Part shown: positions 53,486 through 62,409 of the stretch, in pieces
Position numbering within the stretch: the first letter of the stretch is position 1
Layout of the letters: each line of letters opens with the position of its first letter
Source: Devosia sp. Root436
GTDB taxonomy: Bacteria; Pseudomonadota; Alphaproteobacteria; Rhizobiales; Devosiaceae
Length of the DNA: 64,000 nt
Direction: 5' to 3'
Assembly (NCBI RefSeq): GCF_001426345.1
Contig: NZ_LMEM01000001.1
Span: forward strand, 221,700 to 285,699
Position numbers and translations under genes: made by a program
Notes under the pieces: generated by a model
Seen by the model: only the letters and a program-made list of their open reading frames with translations
Database searches by the model: none
Told to the model about the DNA's origin: nothing

Positions 53486-54510
53486 CCGACCCCGATGCCC
53501 TCGAAGACATTGCCTTGCCCGAACGCCGCCAGCGGGTGCGTGGCCATGACCGTCCCCGTGCCGCCATCCTCGGCCAGCTTGCCGAGCGCCGCCTGCCCGG
53601 CGCCATCCTGCTGCATGGCCCGCAGGGCATCGGCAAGGCCACTTTCGCCTTCGAGATGGCCGCCGCCATCCTGACGGCCACCGGCGACGAGGCCGCACAC
53701 CGCGTGGAAGAACAGGTCGGGGCGATGTCGCATCCCAATCTCTTCCTGCTGCGCCGCCGCCCCAGGGACACCAAGGGCTACTATACCGTCATCCGCGTCG
53801 AGGATGTCCGGGAGTTGCGCGACAGCCTGCATCACACGCGGGGCAGGGCGGGGTACCGCGTCGCCATTGTCGACAGCATCGACGATTGCAATCCCTCGGC
53901 TGCCAATGCCCTGCTCAAGACGCTGGAAGAGCCGCCCGCCGACACCATCTTCCTGCTGGTCTCACATCGCCCCGGCCAGTTGCTGCCCACCATCAAGTCC
54001 CGCTGCCACAATCTGGCATTGCGGCCGGTGGGGCCCGACGCCGTGCGCGCGGTGCTGCTGGAGCACGATCCCAGCCTGGGCCAGGCCGAGCTCGACCGCG
54101 CCGTCGCCCTGGCCGGCGGGCGCCCGCGCCGCGCCTTCGAGACGCTGGCGCTGGCGCCGGAATCGGCCCTTGGGGCTTTGCAGGCCTGGCTGAGCGACCC
54201 CGCCCGGCACCCGGCTGCGGTGGCCATGCAACTGGCCGACGCGCTGGGCGCCGACACCCAGAGTACCGAGCTCAGCTTCGCCCGCGAAATGCTGGATGAC
54301 TGGATGGCCGACGAAGCCCGCAACGCCGCCATGCAGGCGCGGGGGCGCATGCGCCTTGCCTCCGCCAACGAGCTATGGGACAAGGCACACGCCCTCTTCG
54401 CCGAGGCCGATGATATCAATCTGGACATGAAGCAGACCCTCGTCGCCATTTTCGACGCGATCAGGAAGCACGCTGCAATGACCGCCTCCGTTTCTGCCGA
54501 GCCCCTATGA
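53482..54510 (+). CDS. holB: DNA polymerase III subunit delta'
   Basis: Clamp-loader subunit; AAA+ fold, 342 residues, GTG start. It has a Walker-A-like loop [17 protein letters not shown] (a lysine is present, unlike E. coli delta'), a sensor region [21 protein letters not shown] and the SRC motif IKSRCHNL that supplies the arginine finger. The gene order tmk-holB-metG-tatD is standard. Both ends overlap neighbours by four bases. Confidence 0.94.
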   Translation: MTDPDALEDIALPERRQRVRGHDRPRAAILGQLAERRLPGAILLHGPQGIGKATFAFEMAAAILTATGDEAAHRVEEQVGAMSHPNLFLLRRRPRDTKGYYTVIRVEDVRELRDSLHHTRGRAGYRVAIVDSIDDCNPSAANALLKTLEEPPADTIFLLVSHRPGQLLPTIKSRCHNLALRPVGPDAVRAVLLEHDPSLGQAELDRAVALAGGRPRRAFETLALAPESALGALQAWLSDPARHPAAVAMQLADALGADTQSTELSFAREMLDDWMADEARNAAMQARGRMRLASANELWDKAHALFAEADDINLDMKQTLVAIFDAIRKHAAMTASVSAEPL

Positions 54511-56048
54511 CCAGCAAGCCGTTTTACGTCACCACGCCGATCTTCTACCCGAATGGCGATCCGCATATCGGCCATGCCTATACCTCTGTGGTGGCAGACG
54601 TTCTGGCGCGCTTTCAGCGCCTCGCGGGACGGGATGTGTTCTTTCTGAGCGGCACCGACGAGCACGGTATCAAGATGCTGCAGACGGCCCGGGCCGAGGG
54701 TATCACGCCCCTCGAACTGGCCGATCGCAATTCCCAGCGCTTCCGCGACATGCAGGCGGCGCTCGATGTGCTGCCCGATGATTTCATCCGTACCACCGAA
54801 GCCCGTCATCACGCTGCCGGGCAGGAAATCTGGCGCCGGATGGAGGCCAATGGCGACATCTACCTCGACGCCTATTCCGGCTGGTACTCCGTCCGGCAGG
54901 AAGCCTTTTTCGATGAGAAGGAAACCACCGTTCGCCCAGACGGGGTGCGTGTGGAGCCGCTTGGCTCGCCGGTCGAGTGGGTCGAGGAACAGAGCTACTT
55001 CTTCCGGCTTTCCGCGTATCAGGATCGACTGCTGGCCTTCTTCGAAGCCAATCCCGATTTCATTGCTCCCGCCGAGCGCCGCAACGAGGTGGTGAGCTTC
55101 GTCAAGTCGGGCCTGCGTGATCTCTCCATATCGCGTACCACCTTCGACTGGGGCATCAAGGTGCCCGGCAACCCTGCCCACGTCATGTATGTCTGGGTCG
55201 ATGCGCTGACCAACTACATCACCGCTACCGATTGGCCTCAGGGCGGTCCGCGCAGCAAATACTGGCCGGCCGATCTGCATCTGATCGGTAAGGACATCGT
55301 CCGGTTCCACACCGTCTATTGGCCCGCCTTCCTGATGTCGGCAAATCTTCCATTGCCGAAGAAGGTCTTTGCGCACGGCTTCTGGCTCAACAGCGGCGAG
55401 AAGATGAGCAAGTCGCTCGGCAATGTCGTCGATCCGTTCGAACTCACTGCCGAGTTCGGCATCGACGCGGTCCGCTATTTCTTCCTGCGCGAGGTGCCAC
55501 TCGGCAATGACGGCGACTACAGCGCCGACAAGCTGATCACCCGCGTCAATGCCGACCTTGCCAACAATCTGGGCAATCTGGCCCAGCGCTCGCTGTCGAT
55601 GATCAACAAGAACTGCGACGGCAAGGTTCCTCAGCCAGGTCCTCTGACCGGCGGCGATCAGGCGCTGATTGACGAGGTCACCGAAGCCCTCGGCGTCGCG
55701 CAGAAGGCCATGGACGAACAGCTCGTCCACGAAGCCACGGGCGCCATCATCGGGGCCCTCAGCTCGGCCAACAACTACTTCGCCGGGCAGGAGCCCTGGG
55801 CGCTGAAAAAGACCGATCCGGATCGCATGGCGACCGTACTCTATGTTACGGCCGACACGGTTCGCCGCCTGACCATTCCCATGCTCGCCTTCGTGCCGGC
55901 ATCGGCATCGCGCCTGCTCGACCAGCTTGCCATTCCGGATGACCAGCGTTCACTCGCTGCCGCGCTCGATGCTAACAGTCTGCTAACCCATACGCCCCTT
56001 CCGCTGCCGCAGGGCGTCTTCGCCCGCCTCGAACGCAAGGCCGAATAG
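54507..56048 (+). CDS. metG: Methionine--tRNA ligase
   Basis: Class I synthetase charging tRNA-Met; 513 residues. The HIGH motif is [20 protein letters not shown] and the KMSKS loop is [19 protein letters not shown]. The connective domain lacks the four-cysteine zinc knuckle, and the C-terminal tRNA-binding OB domain is absent, so it is the short MetG2 type usual in alphaproteobacteria. It starts inside the holB stop and ends one base before tatD. Confidence 0.96.
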   Translation: MTSKPFYVTTPIFYPNGDPHIGHAYTSVVADVLARFQRLAGRDVFFLSGTDEHGIKMLQTARAEGITPLELADRNSQRFRDMQAALDVLPDDFIRTTEARHHAAGQEIWRRMEANGDIYLDAYSGWYSVRQEAFFDEKETTVRPDGVRVEPLGSPVEWVEEQSYFFRLSAYQDRLLAFFEANPDFIAPAERRNEVVSFVKSGLRDLSISRTTFDWGIKVPGNPAHVMYVWVDALTNYITATDWPQGGPRSKYWPADLHLIGKDIVRFHTVYWPAFLMSANLPLPKKVFAHGFWLNSGEKMSKSLGNVVDPFELTAEFGIDAVRYFFLREVPLGNDGDYSADKLITRVNADLANNLGNLAQRSLSMINKNCDGKVPQPGPLTGGDQALIDEVTEALGVAQKAMDEQLVHEATGAIIGALSSANNYFAGQEPWALKKTDPDRMATVLYVTADTVRRLTIPMLAFVPASASRLLDQLAIPDDQRSLAAALDANSLLTHTPLPLPQGVFARLERKAE

Positions 56049-56049
56049 C

Positions 56050-56826
56050 ATGTTGATCGACAGCCATTGCCACCTCGATTTCGAGGCCCTGGCCAATGAC
56101 ATCGACGGCGTCATGGCGCGGGCCGCGGCGGCAGGCGTCACCGGCATGGTGACGATTTCCACACATGTTGAAAAGTTTTCCACATATGCGGCACTGGCGG
56201 AACGTTTTGAAAACGTCTGGTGTTCGGTCGGCACGCATCCCCATCACGCCGATGAGGAATTGCATATACAGACAGATGATCTTGTCCGGCTAAGTGCCCA
56301 TCCGCGCTGCGTTGCCATCGGCGAAGCGGGGCTGGATTACTTCTACGACAACGCGCCCCGCGAGGCGCAGGCGACCGGCCTCCGCCGCCACATCGCCGCC
56401 GCGCGGACCACCGGTCTTCCACTGGTTATCCACAGCCGCAAATGCGATGACGACATGGCCGCCATCCTCAAGGACGAAGCCGGGCAGGGAGCCTTCCCCT
56501 TCCTGCTGCACTGCTTCACCGCCGGCCCCGACCTGGCCCGCACCGCGCTCGACCTGGGCGGGTATATCTCGTTTTCCGGCATCATCACCTTCAAGAATGC
56601 CGAGGAGATCCGCGAGGTCGCCAAATTCGTCCCCGCCGACCGCTATCTCGTTGAAACCGATGCCCCTTATCTCGCCCCGATCCCGCATCGCGGCGAATCC
56701 AACGAGCCGAGTTTCGTGCGCCACACGGCCGAAAGGGTCGCCGAGGTGCGGGGTATAAGTCTCGAACAGCTTGGCCGCGAAACCACCGCCAACTTCGCCC
56801 GCCTGTTCTCCAAAACAGGTCTCTGA
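56050..56826 (+). CDS. tatD: TatD-family metal-dependent DNase
   Basis: TIM-barrel nuclease involved in DNA repair and quality control; 258 residues. Metal ligands are in MLIDSHCHLDF, IGEAGLDYFYD, the His of PLVIHSRK and LLHCFTAG, and ETDAPYLAPIPHRG. All residues of the active site are preserved. It begins one base after metG and ends directly before the MBL gene. Confidence 0.95.
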   Translation: MLIDSHCHLDFEALANDIDGVMARAAAAGVTGMVTISTHVEKFSTYAALAERFENVWCSVGTHPHHADEELHIQTDDLVRLSAHPRCVAIGEAGLDYFYDNAPREAQATGLRRHIAAARTTGLPLVIHSRKCDDDMAAILKDEAGQGAFPFLLHCFTAGPDLARTALDLGGYISFSGIITFKNAEEIREVAKFVPADRYLVETDAPYLAPIPHRGESNEPSFVRHTAERVAEVRGISLEQLGRETTANFARLFSKTGL

Positions 56827-57663
56827 ATGGCGACCGCCCAGAGGATCATTGCCACCATCCTGGGCTGCGGATCGTCCGGTGGCGTACCACGCATCGGCAA
56901 TGTCTGGGGCGATTGCGATCCGGCCGAGCCGCGCAATCGCCGGTTGCGATGTTCCCTTTTGCTGGAAGGGTTTAGCGAAGGCAGCGACGAGCCGACCCGC
57001 ATACTCATCGATACCGGCTGCGACCTGCGCGAGCAGCTGCTGGCGGCTAAAGTCGATCGCGTCGAGGCGGTGTTCTACACCCATGCCCATGCCGACCACA
57101 TTCACGGCATCGACGACCTGCGCGTGCTGGCGCTGCACAATCGCCGCCGCGTCGATGTCTATGCCGACGCCCCGACCGGCGCCCGCCTGCGCGAGGCCTT
57201 CGGCTATTGCTTCGTCTCGCCCCCCGGCAGCGACTATCCGCCGATCCTCAATGCCCACGAGATTGCGCCCGGCGATGTGCTCGATATCGACGGGCCGGGC
57301 GGCACGATCAGCATGAGCGCCTTCGAGCAGACGCATGGCAATATCGTTTCGCTGGGCTTCCGTACCGGCAATTTCGCCTATTCCTGCGACCTGTCAGGCC
57401 TGCCCGAAGCGTCCCTGGCGGCCGTTTCCGGCCTTGATCTCTGGCTGATCGATGCGCTGCGCCCAACGCCGCATCCCAGCCATCTCAGCCTGCCCGAAAC
57501 GCTGGAATGGATCGCCCGGATGGCGCCGAAGCAGGCGGTGCTCACCAACATGCATATCGATCTCGATTATATCAGGACGGATGCGGCCACGCCTGACAAT
57601 GTCACGCCGGCCTTTGATGGCATGCAGATCGACGCGCTGGCCGGGCGAATACTTAACCGGTAG
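56827..57663 (+). CDS. MBL-fold metallo-hydrolase (PhnP-like)
   Basis: A 278-residue metal-dependent hydrolase that follows tatD with no gap. It has the opening ILGCGSSGGVPRIGNVWGDC seen in PhnP-type phosphodiesterases, the metal motif THAHADHIHGIDDLR, a later His in EQTHGN and Asp in SCDLSGLP, and a C-terminal NMHIDLDY. The order tatD-MBL is common in alphaproteobacteria. The substrate is probably a cyclic phosphodiester, by family analogy only. Confidence 0.9.
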   Translation: MATAQRIIATILGCGSSGGVPRIGNVWGDCDPAEPRNRRLRCSLLLEGFSEGSDEPTRILIDTGCDLREQLLAAKVDRVEAVFYTHAHADHIHGIDDLRVLALHNRRRVDVYADAPTGARLREAFGYCFVSPPGSDYPPILNAHEIAPGDVLDIDGPGGTISMSAFEQTHGNIVSLGFRTGNFAYSCDLSGLPEASLAAVSGLDLWLIDALRPTPHPSHLSLPETLEWIARMAPKQAVLTNMHIDLDYIRTDAATPDNVTPAFDGMQIDALAGRILNR

Positions 57664-57676
57664 GATATTGAAGACC

Positions 57677-58732
57677 TCATTGTGCCCCGACCTCGTCCTT
57701 CAACGGGCTCAGGATCAGGTCTACTGGACGTTTACCGAACGCCGGGATCACGTGCCGGCCGTAGCCCGCAATGATTTCTTCCTCGTCGCCGCTGTCGAGA
57801 TAGATGTTGAACTGGGTCACGCCCGCATCCTCGAGCGCGTGCATCTTGGCGATATGGTCTTCCGGTTCGCCCAGCACGCAGAAATTCTCCACCACGTCGG
57901 GCGTAATGAAATCGAGGAACGGATTATCCGACTGGCCGTGTTTGGAATAGTCATAGCCACGGCGCTTCTCGATATAGCTGGTGAGGCTCTTGGGAATCTG
58001 GTCGCTATCGGCGCCGTATTTCTCGACGATATCGGCGACATGGTTGCCCACCATGGCCGGGAACCACCTGGTGGCCTCGATGGCGCGGGCCTTGTCGCCG
58101 AAATAGGCCGGTGCCGCGGCCATGGAGCGGAACTTTGACATGTCCTTGCCCGCCGCCTTGCCGGCATCGACGCACTGGTCGGTGAACCATTTGCAGAGGC
58201 CGGGATCGGCCAGTTGCAGCACCACGCCACCGGCATGCTCGCCGGCGGTCTTGAGCGCCAGCGGGCCATAGGCGGCGATCCAGCTCGGCATTTCATGGCC
58301 CACGGCCCAGGGAAATTTCACCGCTGCCGGGATCTCGCCATAGGAGACTTCCTCGCCGCGCACCATGGCTTGCGTCTTGGCGATGAATTCGGCCACGCGG
58401 GCCAGCGTCGCCGGTTTCTTGCCCATGACGCGCATGGAGCTGTCGCCACGGCCTACGGCCAGGTCGAAGCGTCCGCCGCTCTGCTTGGAGAGGGAGCCGA
58501 AGATCGAGGCGGCGACTGACCAGTCGCGGACGTCGGGATTGGTCACCAGCGGGCCAAACCGCATGTTGGTCGTGTGTTCCATGCACATGGCGATGGCGGC
58601 GTAGCAATCGCGCCAGAGAATGTGGCTGTCATAGAACCAGCAATAGCTGAAGCCGGCATATTCGGCGGCGCGCACCAGGTAGCGTGCACGTTCGGGCTCT
58701 ATGAAACCCTTGAAGGTGATGCCGAATTCCAT
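57677..58732 (-). CDS. LLM-class oxidoreductase, probably F420-dependent
   Basis: Luciferase-like TIM-barrel oxidoreductase of 351 residues from ATG 58732 (MEFGITFKGFIEPERARYLV). The extension to 58804 crosses a palindromic operator and was rejected. The fold is shown by YSHILW-like YDSHILWRDCYAAIAM, RFGPLVTNPDVRD, GRFDLAVGRGDSSMRVMGKK and IAAYGPLALKTAGEHAGGV. It resembles the CPS_4043 family of putative F420 enzymes. Its substrate is unknown. It follows the F420-0 ABC transporter genes on the same strand and has its own operator-bearing upstream region, so it is the likely consumer of reduced F420. FMN use cannot be excluded. Confidence 0.82.
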   Translation of the reverse strand: MEFGITFKGFIEPERARYLVRAAEYAGFSYCWFYDSHILWRDCYAAIAMCMEHTTNMRFGPLVTNPDVRDWSVAASIFGSLSKQSGGRFDLAVGRGDSSMRVMGKKPATLARVAEFIAKTQAMVRGEEVSYGEIPAAVKFPWAVGHEMPSWIAAYGPLALKTAGEHAGGVVLQLADPGLCKWFTDQCVDAGKAAGKDMSKFRSMAAAPAYFGDKARAIEATRWFPAMVGNHVADIVEKYGADSDQIPKSLTSYIEKRRGYDYSKHGQSDNPFLDFITPDVVENFCVLGEPEDHIAKMHALEDAGVTQFNIYLDSGDEEEIIAGYGRHVIPAFGKRPVDLILSPLKDEVGAQ

Positions 58733-58748
58733 GAGCGCCTCCCGTCCG

Positions 58749-58772
58749 AAATTTGACCAGTCGATCAAATTT
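58749..58772. promoter_or_regulatory. Palindromic operator upstream of the LLM oxidoreductase gene
   Basis: AAATTTGA (58749-58756) and TCAAATTT (58765-58772) are perfect inverted arms around CCAGTCGA. The inner 18 bases TTTGACCAGTCGATCAAA match the operator-like palindrome before fgd (63459-63476) at most positions. It lies 17 bases before the LLM start codon. Confidence 0.7.
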
Positions 58773-58822
58773 TTGAGTTGCTGCCGCGCGATTGTCAATC
58801 GCAATCACGCGCCGGTATAGAT

Positions 58823-59605
58823 TTAGCCGGGCAGTCCATAGGCGATCAGCGGGCGGCCGGTGCCGGGGTGGCGCAATATGGCTGCGTCGACACCATAGAC
58901 CTGGCGGAGCAGGGCAGGGGTCAGCACCGTTTCCGGCGGTCCGGCAGCCGCCACCCGGCCGCCATGCAGCACTACCAGCGAATCGCAGAAACTGGCGGCC
59001 AGGTTGAGATCATGCAGCGCCAGCAATACCGTGGCGCCCGCATGCGCGCGTTGGCGCAGCAGGTCGAGCGTGGCGAGTTGCGCATGCACGTCGAGATGAT
59101 TGGTCGGCTCGTCGAGCAGCAGCAGGCGCGGCTGCTGCGCCAAGGCGCGGGCAATCTGGATGCGCTGTTGCTCGCCACCGGACAGCGTCTGATACAGGCG
59201 GTCGGTAAAGGCGGTCATGCCGACCGCAGTCAGTGCCGCCTCGGCCAGGGACAGGTCGTGGGGGGCGGGGCTTGCCTGCCAGACGGGCTGGAACGGGATG
59301 CGGCCGAGCATCACCACCTCACGCGCCGTGAGCCGCGCGTCGGTATCGCTGTTCTGTTCGACAAAGGCGGTGAACTGGGCACGCGCCCGGCGGGGAAGGG
59401 TGACCAGGTCCGAGCTGTCGAATGTCACCGAGCCGCCATGGGGCAAGAGACCGAGAATGGCCCGCATCAGCGTGGACTTCCCGGCGCCGTTGGGGCCGAT
59501 CAGGCCCGTCATGGTGCCCGACGCTGCCCGCATGTCGATGCCGCTGAGGATCGGCTGGCCGCCCAGTTGTACGCTGACTCCGCTGACCACCAGCCCCGCG
59601 CTCAT
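58823..59605 (-). CDS. ABC transporter ATP-binding protein, proposed F420-0 importer
   Basis: ATPase of a FecCDE/BtuCD-type importer, 260 residues from ATG 59605. Walker A GLIGPNGAGKSTLMRAIL, Q-loop AFVEQNSDTDARLTAREVV, signature LSGGEQQRIQIARAL, Walker B RLLLLDEPTNHLDV and switch His in LALHDLNLA are intact. The start overlaps the permease stop by four bases. By context with cofE and fgd it fits the cassette proposed to import coenzyme F420-0; a cobalamin or siderophore role is the alternative from family membership alone. Confidence 0.88.
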   Translation of the reverse strand: MSAGLVVSGVSVQLGGQPILSGIDMRAASGTMTGLIGPNGAGKSTLMRAILGLLPHGGSVTFDSSDLVTLPRRARAQFTAFVEQNSDTDARLTAREVVMLGRIPFQPVWQASPAPHDLSLAEAALTAVGMTAFTDRLYQTLSGGEQQRIQIARALAQQPRLLLLDEPTNHLDVHAQLATLDLLRQRAHAGATVLLALHDLNLAASFCDSLVVLHGGRVAAAGPPETVLTPALLRQVYGVDAAILRHPGTGRPLIAYGLPG

Positions 59606-60615
59606 GTGATCCGCCGGTAGCGCAGCAGCACGAGGAGGAAGATCGGCGCACCGAGCAGGGCTGTGATAATGCCGACCGGCAGTTCGCGCGGCTCGAACAG
59701 GCTGCGCGCTGCCGTATCGGTCCACACCATGAAGCTGGCGCCCAGCAGCATGGCGACAGGCAGCAACACGCGATGGCGCGAGCCGGTCACCAGCCGCGCC
59801 ACATGTGGCACGATGAGCCCGACAAAGCCGATGGCGCCGCCAATGGAGACCAGCACCCCGGTTAGCAGCGCCGTGCCGCCCAGCAACAGCCAACGTAGCC
59901 GTGCCACATCGACGCCAAGCGCCGCCGCGGCCGTATCGCCAAAGGCAAAGGCATCGAGCGAGCGCCCCGACAGCAGCACCGGCAAGCCCGCCAGAAGCAG
60001 CGCAGCGAGCACCAGCAATGCCTCCGACCAAACAACGCCGCTCAGCGAGCCCATAAGCCAGCTCAGGATTTCGCGGTAGGAATCGCCGGTCGCCGACCAG
60101 AAGATGAGGAATGACGTTGCCGCGGCGGCCAGCGCGGAAATGGAAATGCCGGCAAGGATCGCCCTTGTCGGCGTGGCGCCACCCAGCAATTGGGTGACCA
60201 GCAGGGTCAGGCCCATTGCCGCCGCCGCGCCGACAAAGGCGCCGAGCGGCATCAGTAAGGCAGCGCCGGCAAGCAGGAAGGCCACGGCGCCCAGCGATGC
60301 GCCAGACGACAGCCCCAGCAGATAGGGATCGGCCAGCGGATTGCGTGTCAGTGCCTGCATGACGGCGCCGCATAAGGCCAGGCCTGCTCCCACGGCAGCA
60401 GCGGCCAAGACCCGCGGCAGGCGCAAATCCCAGATGATGGCGTCACGCAAGCGGCCGACCGGGTTTTCGGCCACGAGACCAAGATGGTAGCCGATGGTCT
60501 GCCACACTTCTGATGGCGCGATATCGGCCGGCCCGAAGGTCACGGCCAGCACTAGGCTGGCCAGCAGCAGCGCCAGCAGGCTCGATATCAGCACTGCCAG
60601 CGTCGGCCGCTTCAC
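59602..60615 (-). CDS. ABC transporter permease (FecCD family), proposed F420-0 importer
   Basis: Inner-membrane permease of 337 residues, GTG 60615 overlapping the binding-protein stop. It has about ten hydrophobic segments and the FecCD hallmarks LRLPRVLAAAAVGAGLALCG, MQALTRNPLADPYLLGLSSG (residues around 80-105) and GFVGLIVPHVARLVTGSRHR, the ATPase-contact loop region. A single permease gene would act as a homodimer. The cassette lies between cofE and the LLM gene. Confidence 0.88.
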   Translation of the reverse strand: MKRPTLAVLISSLLALLLASLVLAVTFGPADIAPSEVWQTIGYHLGLVAENPVGRLRDAIIWDLRLPRVLAAAAVGAGLALCGAVMQALTRNPLADPYLLGLSSGASLGAVAFLLAGAALLMPLGAFVGAAAAMGLTLLVTQLLGGATPTRAILAGISISALAAAATSFLIFWSATGDSYREILSWLMGSLSGVVWSEALLVLAALLLAGLPVLLSGRSLDAFAFGDTAAAALGVDVARLRWLLLGGTALLTGVLVSIGGAIGFVGLIVPHVARLVTGSRHRVLLPVAMLLGASFMVWTDTAARSLFEPRELPVGIITALLGAPIFLLVLLRYRRIT

Positions 60616-61559
60616 GGCGCGAAACTGAGGCCGGCCAATTGGGCGGCCAAGTCGGCGGTCGCGCCCACATTGCGCACACCGGCTTCGGAGGCGGGAAAGG
60701 GTACCACGAGGTAGCGCTGGTGGATCACGGCATCGAGCTGGCTGGTGATCGGGTTCTCGACCAGCAGCGCCTTTTTCTGCTCCGCTGAATTCCAGAGGGC
60801 ATCGACCAGCACGATGACATCGGGATTGGCATCCACCACCGCCTCCCAACTGGCCGAAACCCAGCCGTCATCGACAGCGGCCATGATGTTTTCCAGCCCG
60901 AGCGCTTCCAGTATCATCTGCGGCGCGCCGCTGCCGGCGCCGACATAGGGCGTCTTGGTGCCCGAGGAATACCAGAGCGCCGTCAGCCCCCGCGTGTCCG
61001 GCGTGATGGCGGCCAATGCCGCCTCTTGCTGCGCAATCAGCGTATCGGCGGCGCCAGCGGCGTCGAAGATGGTGCCCATCTCCGCGATTTCGGCAAAGAC
61101 CTCGTCAAAGCTCAGCTTGGCCGGCTTCACCGAGCGGCAGGCGGCGGGCGACACGTAACCCGCCACGCCGAGCGCGGCCAGGGTCGGCCTTTCGCCTGCG
61201 CCATCGGCAGAAAAATTGCTCTCCCAGCCGGCATAGATCAGGTCCGGTTCGACTTCGAGCACCACCTCCTGCGAGGGCAGCTTGTCGGAAAGTACCGGCA
61301 GAGCCGCAGCGGCCGCCGTCCAAGGCTCGGGCGCTACGTCGTCCTGGAAGCCGACGCCGACGATCCGGTCGCCAAGGCCCAAAGCCAGCAGCATTTCGGT
61401 GGCGGTCGACTTGATGGTCACCACCCGCTGCGGCGCAGCCGCCAGTGTGACGTCCATGCCGCAATTGTTGAGGGTTAGCGGATAGCTTGTCTGGGCCATG
61501 ACATGGCCGGACGACAAAGCGAGCACGGCAAGGCTGAGAGACAAGGGCAGGGGGCGCAT
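60612..61559 (-). CDS. ABC transporter periplasmic binding protein, proposed F420-0 binder
   Basis: A 315-residue periplasmic protein from ATG 61559; the ORF extends upstream inside cofE but the signal peptide MRPLPLSLSLAVLALSSGHV (ending near MAQ) starts here. It has the class III fold with APQRVVTIKSTATEMLLALG, LGDRIVGVGF, EPDLIYAGWESNF, ALWYSSGTKTPYVGAG and NPDVIVLVDALWN. The NCGMDVTL, GWESNFSADGAGERP and SSGTKTPYVGAG segments resemble, from memory, the actinobacterial protein family proposed to bind F420-0. It begins four bases after cofE. Confidence 0.87.
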   Translation of the reverse strand: MRPLPLSLSLAVLALSSGHVMAQTSYPLTLNNCGMDVTLAAAPQRVVTIKSTATEMLLALGLGDRIVGVGFQDDVAPEPWTAAAAALPVLSDKLPSQEVVLEVEPDLIYAGWESNFSADGAGERPTLAALGVAGYVSPAACRSVKPAKLSFDEVFAEIAEMGTIFDAAGAADTLIAQQEAALAAITPDTRGLTALWYSSGTKTPYVGAGSGAPQMILEALGLENIMAAVDDGWVSASWEAVVDANPDVIVLVDALWNSAEQKKALLVENPITSQLDAVIHQRYLVVPFPASEAGVRNVGATADLAAQLAGLSFAP

Positions 61560-61563
61560 GGGG

Positions 61564-62400
61564 TCAGTCCTGTTTGACGCGTTCGGCCTTGGATTGCGGC
61601 GTGGGCTGGTCGCGCAGTTCAGCCTGTGCGGCCTCATAGCCCAGTCGATAGGCCTCGGCCGAACCGAAGCGGAACATGTCGTCATCCACTGAGCGCACCA
61701 GCGTATGGGCGCCCGGCGCATCCATGTCGGCCACCAGCCGCCCCAGCCCGCGCACCACGGCCACGGGAATGCCTGATGCCTTGCCCTTGACGAGGTCGGC
61801 AGCACCGGCCAGCTCGTCGGCCAACACGGTGATGGTGACATTGAGCGGCCGCCCATTGGCATCGACACCACCGCGCAGGTCGTCGGTGACTACAATGCCG
61901 GCAGCTCCGATGGCGACATCGGTCTGCCCCACGCGCCAGGGCCGGCCCAGTGTATCGGTGACGATGATGCCCAGCGCAACCCCGAACCGCGCCCGCAGGC
62001 CGGCGCACAGCGCCCGGGCGGAACGGTCAGGGTCTTCCGGCAGGCGCAGCGCCAGTCCGTCCGGCACGTTGGAGGTGTCGATGCCCGCCGCCGCCATGAT
62101 GAGGCCGTGCCGGGTCTCGACGATTTTGGTCACGCCGCCGGGATGGACGCGTTCCGCCACGATGCGGACGGTGTCCTGCGCAATGGCCTTTTCGCGGTCG
62201 GCCACCGGCACCTGCATGCCTTCGGCCTTGGAAACGATCTTGCTGGTGATGACGAGAATGTCGCCATGCCGCAGCGCTGCATCGGGATCATCGGCGATCG
62301 AAGCTTCTATGGCCGTAGCGATCAGCGCCACGAGATCGTCGCCCGCACCGATCTCCGGCACGCCCGTCACGCCCCAGACTGTATATCGCGGCATTGCCAT
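61564..62400 (-). CDS. cofE: Coenzyme F420-0:L-glutamate ligase
   Basis: Adds gamma-linked glutamates to F420-0 with GTP; 278 residues. The CofE landmarks are [18 protein letters not shown] at the N-terminus, [55 protein letters not shown] and [16 protein letters not shown]. It is stand-alone: the C-terminal nitroreductase-like domain of actinobacterial FbiB is absent. It starts 9 bases after fgd and precedes the ABC importer by four bases, so the three functions are one operon. No cofC, cofD, cofG or cofH lies in the window. Confidence 0.92.
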   Translation of the reverse strand: MAMPRYTVWGVTGVPEIGAGDDLVALIATAIEASIADDPDAALRHGDILVITSKIVSKAEGMQVPVADREKAIAQDTVRIVAERVHPGGVTKIVETRHGLIMAAAGIDTSNVPDGLALRLPEDPDRSARALCAGLRARFGVALGIIVTDTLGRPWRVGQTDVAIGAAGIVVTDDLRGGVDANGRPLNVTITVLADELAGAADLVKGKASGIPVAVVRGLGRLVADMDAPGAHTLVRSVDDDMFRFGSAEAYRLGYEAAQAELRDQPTPQSKAERVKQD

Positions 62401-62409
62401 TGCCGTGAC

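Noticed and set aside
58823-61559. Assignment of the ABC genes as a cobalamin (btuCDF) or haem importer
   Set aside because: Fold family allows it, but the operon with fgd and cofE, and binding-protein segments such as GWESNFSADGAGER, fit the proposed F420-0 cassette better. Not excluded without a profile search.
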